Positions 7,131 through 13,617 of a stretch of 21,891 nt of DNA are shown here, piece after piece (within the stretch, counting starts at the first letter, position 1; every line of letters starts with the position of its first letter). The position numbers and the translations under genes were made by a program. This stretch comes from Corticimicrobacter sp040137905 (lineage in GTDB: Bacteria > Pseudomonadota > Gammaproteobacteria > Burkholderiales > Burkholderiaceae_B). The stretch is taken from NCBI RefSeq assembly GCF_040137905.1, contig NZ_JBEFDG010000059.1, forward strand, positions 1-21,891. The letters run 5' to 3'. Under the pieces are notes generated by a model that was not told the DNA's origin, did no database searches, and saw only the letters and a program-made list of their open reading frames with translations.

Positions 7131-8354
7131 ATGACTGCCATGCCCCTGATCCCCGAGATTGTTGCCGCCACCGAGGCATTGACCGCCATCCGGCGCGACT
7201 TCCACGCCCATCCGGAAACTGCCTTTGAAGAGGTCCGTACCACAGCACGCGTGGCGCAATTGCTTGAGCAATGGGGGATCGAGGTGCATCGCGGACTGGC
7301 TCGCACCGGCCTGGTCGGCATCCTGCGCGGCACGGTCGGTGCGGGCACCCGCGCCATCGGCCTGCGTGCCGACATGGATGCGCTGCCGATGACCGAGCAC
7401 AACCGGTTTGCGCACGCATCGACCGCACCCGGCAAGATGCACGCCTGCGGCCATGATGGCCACACCACCATGCTGCTGGGCGCGGCACAGTACCTGGCAC
7501 GCCACCGCGACTTCGACGGCACGGTCTATTTCATCTTCCAGCCGGCAGAGGAAAACGGCAACGCCGGGGCCCGCGCCATGATCGAAGACGGCCTGTTCGA
7601 GCGCTTTCCCTGCGACGAAATCTACGGCCTGCACAACATGCCCGGCCTGCCCGCAGGCCAGTTGGGCTTTCGCGCTGGCCCCATCATGGCCTCCGGCAAC
7701 CGTTTCGACATCACCTTGCGCGGCACGGGTGGCCACGCCGCCATCCCGGATCGCGCCATCGACCCGGTCGTGGTGGCCGGCAGCCTGATCGGCGCGCTGC
7801 AGACCCTGGTATCACGCAATACCTCGCCGCTCGACAGCGCCGTGCTGTCTGTCACGCAAGTCCACGCAGGCGAAACCTACAACGTCATTCCCGACGAAGC
7901 GATTCTGGGCGGCACGGTGCGCACCTTCCGCACAGATACGCTGGACCGGATCGAATCCGGCCTGCGCCGCATGGTGGAGACGCTGCCGCAAGCCTATGGC
8001 GCACAGGGGCGGCTGGATTTCAAACGCGGCTATCCCCCCGTGGTCAACCATCCGGCCCAGACGGCCTTTGCGGCCGACACGGCCATCGAGACCTTCGGTG
8101 CCTCGCAGGTCGATCGGGACACGCCGGCACTGGGCGCTGCCGAGGACTTCGCCTTTTACCTGCAGCATGTTCCCGGCAGCTACCTGTTCCTGGGCAACGG
8201 CGATGGCACGCACCGCGCATCACAGGCTGCCGAGGGTCCCTGCCAGTTGCACAATGGCAGCTATGATTTCAATGACGCCTTGCTGCCGATTGGAGCGACC
8301 TATTGGGTCAGACTGGCCGAGGCATTTTTTCGGCACCATCCAGCGCATCGATGA
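7131..8354 (+). CDS. M20 family metal-dependent amidohydrolase (hippurate hydrolase/aminoacylase-like)
   Basis: A 407-residue M20D-type peptidase/amidohydrolase. Enzymes of this family cleave N-acyl amino acids such as hippurate or N-acetyl and aminobenzoyl conjugates. The metal-site residues are all visible: C106 and H108 in HACGHDGHT, E140-E141 in QPAEEN, H168 in LHNMP, and H374 in QLHNGSYDF. A dimerisation-domain segment GTGGHAAIPD occurs at 198-207. There is no signal peptide, so it acts in the cytoplasm, probably on a substrate delivered by the adjacent importer. I chose the ATG at 7131, just upstream of the conserved N-terminal region; a second ATG lies at 7140. The in-frame upstream extension would overlap the binding-protein gene. 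Its 3' end overlaps the opposite-strand gene at 8308-8700 by 47 bp. The exact substrate is unknown. Confidence 0.94.
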   Translation: MTAMPLIPEIVAATEALTAIRRDFHAHPETAFEEVRTTARVAQLLEQWGIEVHRGLARTGLVGILRGTVGAGTRAIGLRADMDALPMTEHNRFAHASTAPGKMHACGHDGHTTMLLGAAQYLARHRDFDGTVYFIFQPAEENGNAGARAMIEDGLFERFPCDEIYGLHNMPGLPAGQLGFRAGPIMASGNRFDITLRGTGGHAAIPDRAIDPVVVAGSLIGALQTLVSRNTSPLDSAVLSVTQVHAGETYNVIPDEAILGGTVRTFRTDTLDRIESGLRRMVETLPQAYGAQGRLDFKRGYPPVVNHPAQTAFAADTAIETFGASQVDRDTPALGAAEDFAFYLQHVPGSYLFLGNGDGTHRASQAAEGPCQLHNGSYDFNDALLPIGATYWVRLAEAFFRHHPAHR

Positions 8355-8700
8355 ATCCGGCCAGATCTCGCTGCCAGGTATCCTGGCTGCGATTCACCCG
8401 GCTGAAATACAGGCTGATGGCGGTCCCCCGCACGGCGCACGCATAGCTTCTGTCCAGCGGGATATCCTCCCCCATGCTGCCGAAGCCTGCAAAATCGAGC
8501 AGCAGGGCCGGCCTGCTTTCATCGCGTTGGATCGCCCATGAGGCCGCGCCCTGCACGTCGAACGCAGGGTCGCCTCGCAGGTACTCGATCACTGTCCAGC
8601 CGCGTCGAACCAGCGCGTCCTGGAGCTGGCGCAGATGTGGCAGAGACATCAGGCACACACCAGGATCGTCATGGACAACGAACATGGACAGCGCAGACAT
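8308..8700 (-). CDS. Small protein of unknown function, 130 residues
   Basis: I do not recognise this family. The product is soluble, without a signal peptide or membrane segment. It looks like a compact folded domain: mixed hydrophobic stretches (ALLLDFAGFGSMG, AISLYFSRV) and a long helix-like start (LPHLRQLQDALVRRGW). It follows the gene at 8710-9150 after nine bases and is probably co-transcribed with it. The 3' end overlaps the tail of the M20 gene on the other strand by 47 bp. The start at 8700 is the first in-frame ATG after the preceding stop; 8685 is an alternative, and neither has a good ribosome binding site. Small paired genes like this sometimes encode immunity or antitoxin proteins, but nothing here proves it. 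Confidence 0.6.
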   Translation of the reverse strand: MSALSMFVVHDDPGVCLMSLPHLRQLQDALVRRGWTVIEYLRGDPAFDVQGAASWAIQRDESRPALLLDFAGFGSMGEDIPLDRSYACAVRGTAISLYFSRVNRSQDTWQRDLAGFIDALDGAEKMPRPV

Positions 8701-8709
8701 ATATCCGGC

Positions 8710-9150
8710 TCATTCAAGCCACCCGTCTGTATTCCTGTGCCGTCCCAGGCCTGCGGCCTCGAACTCATCCACGGCATTGCCACTGGCGACACCAAGACTG
8801 CGCAGGGCCTGATTGATGGCATCCTCCGCGATGACCGGATCACCGACCTGCACCCCGTCCTTGAACAGGATACTTGCCTGTGTCCCCCAGCCACCAAAAA
8901 TCTCTGCCTCGATATACACGATGCTGCGGCCCTGACTCAAACGCTCGCAGAACTTGCCCAGCGACGGTGGCGTCTCGGTTTCTTCTTCAAACGTGAATGG
9001 CCGCCGTGGAAGACCGAGCACCTCAAGGGCGTCCGTACCCAGCGGCAACATCAGAAGCGACGCCGGCAGCGGCAGCCAGCGCAGCGGCTCCGGAAATGAC
9101 CCCATGGAATCGCCTGCCAGGGTTATCACTGCCTGAATCGTATAAGCCAT
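8710..9150 (-). CDS. Conserved hypothetical protein, 146 residues (immunity-like)
   Basis: A soluble 146-residue protein without signal peptide. Several parts look like conserved blocks: IQAVITLAG at the N-terminus, a YIEAEIFGGWGTQAS strand-loop segment near residue 77, AEDAINQALRSLGV, and the C-terminal DEFEAAGLGRHRNTD. I recall proteins with similar blocks annotated only as hypothetical in varied bacteria, sometimes in settings typical of immunity proteins, but I cannot name a family. The ATG at 9150 is chosen because it includes the IQAVI segment. It has no clear ribosome binding site, and a small hairpin (9161-9174) lies just upstream; a second ATG at 9105 has CAGG seven bases before it. 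It is co-oriented with the next gene, nine bases away. Confidence 0.65.
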   Translation of the reverse strand: MAYTIQAVITLAGDSMGSFPEPLRWLPLPASLLMLPLGTDALEVLGLPRRPFTFEEETETPPSLGKFCERLSQGRSIVYIEAEIFGGWGTQASILFKDGVQVGDPVIAEDAINQALRSLGVASGNAVDEFEAAGLGRHRNTDGWLE

Positions 9151-9160
9151 ATCGAGAACG

Positions 9161-9174
9161 CCGGCCTATGCCGG
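9161..9174. other. Small hairpin just upstream of the 8710-9150 gene
   Basis: CCGGC (9161-9165) and GCCGG (9170-9174) form a 5-bp GC stem with a four-base loop, 11 bases before the ATG at 9150 in the place where a ribosome binding site would be expected. It could affect translation of that gene; there is no T-tract to make it a terminator. Confidence 0.3.
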
Positions 9175-9244
9175 AATGAAATAGATGAGGAACGCCATAG
9201 TAGAGAATTTATCCCGCTCCCGCACGTGCAAAGCTTCATTCCGG
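9171..9244. repeat. 10-bp inverted repeat flanking a 54-bp spacer
   Basis: CCGGAATGAA at 9171-9180 and TTCATTCCGG at 9235-9244 are perfect inverted copies. They lie in the gap between the binding-protein stop at 9261 and the start of the small gene at 9150. The repeat could be a regulator site, the stem of a longer RNA structure, or a remnant of an insertion. Confidence 0.4.
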
Positions 9245-9260
9245 TCAGGTATGCCCTGCC

Positions 9261-10295
9261 TCAGCTACCCGGCTGGTCGTGCAGCTCGGGAAAGACATAG
9301 TCCTTCCAGGATTCGGGCTTGCTCTTGAGTGTGCCGATACTGTTCAGGAACTCGGCCTGCACATAGGTATTGTTGACCCCGAACACAGGCCGCTGGCCTG
9401 GCTGCTCCAGAATCGCCAGCACTTCCTCGACGCTCTGCTTGCTGCCGGTCTGCTCGACATAGATGCGGGCCGCCTCGGCCTTGTCGGCGGCGATCAGCTC
9501 ATGGGCTTCCTTGAGGGCATCGAAGACGGCCCGGAACACCTTGGGGTTATCGTCGCGAAACCGGGTCTTGGCATACAGGAAGGTATTGGTCGCGGGCCCG
9601 CCCAGGATATCATCCGAAGTCGTCACCACATGCACATTGGGGCTGGCGATTTCCTGGTAGCTGAAAGGTGCCGTGGCAAAGTGGGCATTGATCTCGGAGC
9701 GTCCGGAAATCACGGCCGCAGCCGCTTCCGGGTGCGGCAGCGTCACCGTCAGGCGATCCAGTCGGTCATACTGGTCTGCGCCCCATTTTTTGGCAGCCGC
9801 CAGTTGCAGCCACTGGGCCTGCGCCGAGACCTTCACGCCGGGCAGGGCGATGCGATCGCCATCGCCGAAGTCCTCGATGGACTTGACGGCAGGATTGTTC
9901 GACACCAGATACGCAACCGAGCCGTCGAGTCCGCCCACCGCCTTGACGCCGCCCTTGGTACGGTCCCACAGCAACAGCAACGGACCGATGCCGCCACCGG
10001 CAAAATCGATACTGTCCGACAGCAACGCTTCGGTCAGGCCTGTGCCGCTGGCCAGTTCGGTCCAGGTCACCTTGAGAGGAGCCACGCCCTGGGCCTGGGC
10101 ATGTTTTTCGATCAGGTTCTCGTGCGCCGCAACGACCAGCGGCAGATAGGGCAGGCCAAACTGGCGCGAGAGCCGGACTTCGGACACTTCGGCCTGGGCC
10201 CCGCCAGCCAGCATCAGGGCCAGCGCAGCAGTGGCGGCACGCAGCCGGAGACCCGGCATGCGGCCGGCACGGTTTTTATGGGAAAAAACGGACAT
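9261..10295 (-). CDS. ABC transporter periplasmic substrate-binding protein, paralogue of the system 1 protein
   Basis: A 344-residue periplasmic binding protein. The signal peptide has a long basic N-region and ends with GGAQA near residue 35. It is homologous throughout to the product of 6079-7083: QFGLPYLPLVVAAHEN, SIDFAGGGIGPLLLLWDRT, RIALPGVKVSAQA and the C-terminal KPESWKDYVFPE all have counterparts. The start at 10295 is well supported, with AGAGGG six bases upstream. No permease or ATPase lies next to it. A terminator isolates it from the long operon on its upstream side, so it has its own promoter (10326-10354). It probably delivers a related ligand to the system 1 permease/ATPase, though an importer elsewhere in the genome is possible. 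Confidence 0.92.
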   Translation of the reverse strand: MSVFSHKNRAGRMPGLRLRAATAALALMLAGGAQAEVSEVRLSRQFGLPYLPLVVAAHENLIEKHAQAQGVAPLKVTWTELASGTGLTEALLSDSIDFAGGGIGPLLLLWDRTKGGVKAVGGLDGSVAYLVSNNPAVKSIEDFGDGDRIALPGVKVSAQAQWLQLAAAKKWGADQYDRLDRLTVTLPHPEAAAAVISGRSEINAHFATAPFSYQEIASPNVHVVTTSDDILGGPATNTFLYAKTRFRDDNPKVFRAVFDALKEAHELIAADKAEAARIYVEQTGSKQSVEEVLAILEQPGQRPVFGVNNTYVQAEFLNSIGTLKSKPESWKDYVFPELHDQPGS

Positions 10296-10325
10296 GGAAT
10301 ACCCTCTGCAGTGAAGCGAACTGGC

Positions 10326-10354
10326 ATTCTAGAAAGGCAATAGGCCGTTGCGAA
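10326..10354 (-). promoter_or_regulatory. Candidate sigma-70 promoter of the orphan binding-protein gene
   Basis: Read leftward, TTCGCA (10354-10349) and TAGAAT (10331-10326) are separated by exactly 17 bp. The -35 matches the consensus at four of six positions and the -10 at five of six. Transcription would start near 10319, giving a leader of roughly 25 bases that contains the AGAGGG ribosome binding site. The preceding intrinsic terminator makes a separate promoter here necessary. Confidence 0.6.
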
Positions 10355-10360
10355 CAAAGG

Positions 10361-10384
10361 ATTGGGCATAACAATATGCCCAAT
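10361..10384. promoter_or_regulatory. Perfect palindromic operator candidate next to the -35 box
   Basis: ATTGGGCATA (10361-10370) and TATGCCCAAT (10375-10384) are perfect 10-bp inverted arms with a four-base centre. The site ends six bases upstream of the -35 element of the binding-protein promoter. That position and the size of about 24 bp are typical for a dimeric regulator, acting as activator from this side or as a repressor close to the polymerase. As RNA it could also fold, but it has no T-tract and is preceded by a far better terminator. Confidence 0.55.
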
Positions 10385-10398
10385 CTGCCCGATGCCAG

Positions 10399-10439
10399 AA
10401 AAATGCGCCAGGCATGCCGAAACCTGCATGCCTGGCGCA
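10399..10439 (-). terminator. Strong Rho-independent terminator ending the long operon
   Basis: Perfect 14-bp inverted arms occupy 10404-10417 and 10426-10439 (core GCGCCAGGCATGC) around an eight-base loop. Read leftward the stem is followed directly by TTTTT (10403-10399). It begins 12 bases after the stop codon of the gamma-glutamyltransferase-family gene and separates that operon from the orphan binding-protein gene. Confidence 0.92.
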
Positions 10440-10450
10440 GAGCGCGACAC

Positions 10451-12073
10451 CTAAAAGCCCACAGCCTGGCCATCGCGACGACTGTCACTGGCGGCGACAT
10501 AGCCCTGCCCAGCCTCATCGTCCTGCCGCCAGATGAACTGCCCGGCCCCGAAATCCATGTAGGGGTCTTCGACCGACCGCAGGCGGTGCCCACGTGCAGC
10601 CAGCCCTGCCACGGCATCGGGGTTCATGGTGTTTTCCAGGTCCACCGAGAAATCGCGATTGACCTTCCAGCGCGGGGCATCACATGCAGCCTGTGGCTGC
10701 TGTCGATGATCCAGCATGCGTATCAGGGTCTGGACATGGCCTTGTGGCTGCATATCGCCCCCCATCACGCCAAAACCCATGCGGGCCACACCCGCCTGCG
10801 TCAGAAAGGCCGGGATGATGGTATGGAACGGCTTCTTGCCCGGTGCCACCACATTGGCCGAGCGTGGATCGCCGGAAAAGCCTGCCCCTCGATTCTGCAG
10901 ACTGACACCATAGCCCGGCACGACCACGCCGGAACCGAAACCCATGTAGTTCGACTGGATGAAAGACACCATCATGCCCTGTTCGTCGGCAGCCGTCAGA
11001 TAGACCGTTCCGCCGCTGGCAGGCAAGCCGAAATCCGGCAATTGCGCCCGACCGGGATCGATCAGCCTGGCGCGCTGCGCCAGGTAGGCCGGATCCAGCA
11101 TGTCCTGCGGGGTCACCGCCATGCTGCGCGGATCCGCCACGTAACGATACACATCGGCAAAGGCCAGCTTCATGGCCTCGATCTGCAGGTGCAGGCCTTC
11201 CGCAGAGTCGGGCGGCAGCGCCGACAGGTCAAAATGCGCCAGGATGCCCAGGGCCACCTGCGCAGCAATCCCCTGCCCGTTGGGCGGGATTTCATGCAGT
11301 TCATACCCCCGGTAGGCTTGCGACACGGGGTTGACCCATTCAGGCTGATAGGCCGCCAGATCGGCTCGGCCCAGGCTCCCGCCCGTGGCGTTGGCGTGAG
11401 CAACGATGGCGTCGGCCACCTCGCCCTCGTAGAACGCCCTCGCGCCCTGGCGGCCCAGCAGACGCAGCGTACGCGCCAGTGCCGGACAGCGGAAAACCTC
11501 GCCGACCCGCGGCGCACGCCCCTTCGGCATGAACGTCTCGGCAAAGCCGGGCTGCGCCTGCAGCGCGGGCACGGCCGCCGCCCATTTATAGGCCACCACA
11601 GGAGCCAGCGTGACGCCTCGCTCGGCCAGCTCGGCGGCGGGTTCCAGTACATCGGCAAACGGCAGTTTTCCGAAACGCGCGTGCAACGCGGCCCAGCCCG
11701 CCACCACGCCGGGAATGGTCACACTGTCCCAGCCACGAACCGGACGCCGCACCGAGCCATCGGCTTCCTCGCCATAGCGCGTACGGAAATATGCCAGGTC
11801 CCAGGCAGCCGGCGCAGTCCCGGAGGCATTGAGGCCATGCAATGCCTGTCCATCATGCACGATGGCGAATGCATCGCCCCCCAGGCCACACGAGACCGGC
11901 TCGACCACGGTCAGCGCCGCCGCCGCAGCAATGGCGGCATCGACCGCCGTGCCGCCAGCCAGCAGCATGCGCAACCCGGCCTGTGCAGCCAGGGGATGGG
12001 AGGTGGACACCACATTGCGGGCAAAGACCGGAATGCGCGTCGTCGGATAGGGATTGTGCCAATCGAATGTCAT
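10451..12073 (-). CDS. Gamma-glutamyltransferase-family protein (Ntn hydrolase), no signal peptide
   Basis: A 540-residue member of the gamma-glutamyltranspeptidase family. These are self-cleaving N-terminal-nucleophile hydrolases that transfer or hydrolyse gamma-glutamyl and related amide bonds. The large-subunit block ending EPVSCGLGGDAFA is near 58-70. The cleavage-site segment GGTVYLTAADEQG places the predicted nucleophile at Thr356, and the small-subunit block GFGSGVVVPGYGVSLQNRG follows. Unlike typical periplasmic enzymes it starts MTFDWHNPYP with no signal peptide, so a cytoplasmic location is inferred. The ATG at 12073 has AGGAGGG seven bases upstream and lies one base beyond the permease stop, so it belongs to the system 2 operon. 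Its stop is followed by a strong terminator, making it the last gene of the transcript. It may act on the imported compound; glutathione as substrate is not implied. Confidence 0.92.
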   Translation of the reverse strand: MTFDWHNPYPTTRIPVFARNVVSTSHPLAAQAGLRMLLAGGTAVDAAIAAAAALTVVEPVSCGLGGDAFAIVHDGQALHGLNASGTAPAAWDLAYFRTRYGEEADGSVRRPVRGWDSVTIPGVVAGWAALHARFGKLPFADVLEPAAELAERGVTLAPVVAYKWAAAVPALQAQPGFAETFMPKGRAPRVGEVFRCPALARTLRLLGRQGARAFYEGEVADAIVAHANATGGSLGRADLAAYQPEWVNPVSQAYRGYELHEIPPNGQGIAAQVALGILAHFDLSALPPDSAEGLHLQIEAMKLAFADVYRYVADPRSMAVTPQDMLDPAYLAQRARLIDPGRAQLPDFGLPASGGTVYLTAADEQGMMVSFIQSNYMGFGSGVVVPGYGVSLQNRGAGFSGDPRSANVVAPGKKPFHTIIPAFLTQAGVARMGFGVMGGDMQPQGHVQTLIRMLDHRQQPQAACDAPRWKVNRDFSVDLENTMNPDAVAGLAARGHRLRSVEDPYMDFGAGQFIWRQDDEAGQGYVAASDSRRDGQAVGF

Positions 12074-12074
12074 T

Positions 12075-12866
12075 TCAGCGCCCTCCTGTGGCGCGGTCAT
12101 CGCGCCGCAAAGCGCCTGGCTCCCAGAACAGCAGGCGACGCTGCAACCAGCGTACGGTCTGCGCACCAGTCAAGCCGATCAAGGCCAGCAGCAACACACC
12201 TGCAAACATGGTGGACATGCTCATGCTGACCGAGCTGGATGCGATCAGGTAGCCAAGGCCACGCTGCGCCGACAGGAATTCTCCCACCACGGCACCGATC
12301 AGCGCCAGTGCCACGCCGATCTGGAGTCCTGCGAATATTTCGCCCGCCGCCGCAGGCAGCTTGACGTGCAGCAGCAGGTAGAACCGCGAGGCAGAAAAAG
12401 AGCGGCAGGTATCGATCAGGTCGGGATCGGCCCGGCGGATACCGTTGACTGTATTGACGAACAAAGGGAAAAAGCACACCAGCGTCACCAGCACGATCTT
12501 GGACGCCATGCCGAACCCGAACCACACCAGGATCAGCGGCCCCAGTGCCACTTTGGGCGTGGCCTGCAGGCCGATCAGCAGCGGATAGACGAACCGCTCG
12601 AACGTCCGTGACTCGGCCAGCAACACACCCAGCAGGACAGCCAGCACACTGCCGATCACATAGCCACTGAGTGTCTCGCCCAACGTAGCGGCAATATGCG
12701 GCCACAGGCTGCCATCGGCAAAGCCACGATAAAGAGCGTCGAAGACGGCCGACGGCGGTGGCAGCAGATAGTCGGGAATATCGAAACCGCGTACGGCGGC
12801 CCACCAGATCAGGATCAGGACACCCAGGCTGGTCAGCGGATACAACAGGGGAATCACTCTACGCAT
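12075..12866 (-). CDS. ABC transporter permease, SsuC/TauC type (system 2)
   Basis: A 263-residue inner-membrane permease with about six hydrophobic segments, starting with PLTSLGVLILIWWAAV. A periplasmic stretch with the family-typical DYLLPPPSAVFDAL follows. The coupling loop for the ATPase lies around ASRFYLLLHVKLPAAAGEIF, in place of the EAA motif. The ATG at 12866 overlaps the end of the ATPase gene by eight bases and has GGAGG ten bases upstream. The next gene starts two bases after its stop. It belongs with the binding protein at 14933-15997 and the ATPase at 12859-13617. The substrate is unknown. Confidence 0.93.
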   Translation of the reverse strand: MRRVIPLLYPLTSLGVLILIWWAAVRGFDIPDYLLPPPSAVFDALYRGFADGSLWPHIAATLGETLSGYVIGSVLAVLLGVLLAESRTFERFVYPLLIGLQATPKVALGPLILVWFGFGMASKIVLVTLVCFFPLFVNTVNGIRRADPDLIDTCRSFSASRFYLLLHVKLPAAAGEIFAGLQIGVALALIGAVVGEFLSAQRGLGYLIASSSVSMSMSTMFAGVLLLALIGLTGAQTVRWLQRRLLFWEPGALRRDDRATGGR

Positions 12867-13617
12867 GACTGAAATGCCTCCGGAAATGCTGGCACAGTGC
12901 TGTGAAACGATCATCCGCCAATGTCTCCAGCGTACGGGGACGCGGCAGATCGATCACTTTATCCTCGACAATGCGTCCGGGCCTGGAGGACATCACCAGG
13001 ACACGATCCGCCAGGAATACAGCCTCCTGGATGCTATGGGTAATGAACAGCACGGATTTTCGCTGCTGGCTCCAGATGCGCTGCAACTCCAGCGTCAATG
13101 CTTCGCGCGAGAGTGCATCAAGCGCGGCAAATGGCTCGTCCATCAGCAGCAGCTCGGGGTCGTGCAGCAACATGCGGGCAATCCCCACCCGCTGCTGCAT
13201 GCCCCCGGACAATTCGAACGGATAGTCTTCGGCAAAGGCCCCCAGGCCGACCAGTTCCAGCAGTTCGCGGGCACGGCCCCGAGCGGCCGCCATCGACAGA
13301 CCAAGCGTACGGGCCGGCAACAGGACATTGTTCAGGACAGTTTTCCAGGGCAGCAGATTGGGTTTCTGGAACACGACCCCGGCTTGCCGACTGGGCCCCG
13401 CCACAGGACGCCCCGCCACCGAAATCTGTCCGGAAGTTGCCGGCAGCAGCCCGGCCGCCAGCTTGAGCGCCGTTGACTTGCCGCAGCCCGAAGGCCCCAG
13501 CACCGCAACGAACTCACCCTGTTCGATTTTCAGGTCTACCGCCGAGAGCGCCTCGATCTGGCCTCGCCGGGTGGCATAGGTTACGCCCACCCCGTGCAAT
13601 TCCAGGGCGGCGCTCAT
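12859..13617 (-). CDS. ABC transporter ATP-binding protein, SsuB/TauB type (system 2)
   Basis: A 252-residue ATPase of the nitrate/sulfonate/taurine family. Walker A GPSGCGKST is at 41-49, the Q-loop VFQKPNLLPWKT near 82-93, signature LSGGMQQR at 136-143, Walker B LLLMDEP with D160-E161, and the H-loop FITHS. The ATG at 13617 overlaps the stop of the BAAT-type thioesterase gene as ATGA, and an ATG nine bases further upstream is less likely. It energises the permease encoded immediately downstream. Confidence 0.93.
   Translation of the reverse strand: MSAALELHGVGVTYATRRGQIEALSAVDLKIEQGEFVAVLGPSGCGKSTALKLAAGLLPATSGQISVAGRPVAGPSRQAGVVFQKPNLLPWKTVLNNVLLPARTLGLSMAAARGRARELLELVGLGAFAEDYPFELSGGMQQRVGIARMLLHDPELLLMDEPFAALDALSREALTLELQRIWSQQRKSVLFITHSIQEAVFLADRVLVMSSRPGRIVEDKVIDLPRPRTLETLADDRFTALCQHFRRHFSHA

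Noticed and set aside
6070..7736. Minus-strand open frames beneath the system 1 binding protein and M20 hydrolase
   Set aside because: The plus-strand genes have a signal peptide and the complete metal-binding motifs respectively; the opposite frames have no recognisable features.
10361..10384. Reading the palindrome as a second intrinsic terminator
   Set aside because: The arms are only half GC and are followed by CCTTTG rather than a T-run. The position beside a -35 box fits an operator better.
10376..12229. 617-residue plus-strand open frame across the GGT-family gene
   Set aside because: The minus-strand frame has complete family motifs and a strong ribosome binding site. The plus frame is arginine/histidine-rich without motifs and runs through the terminator hairpin.
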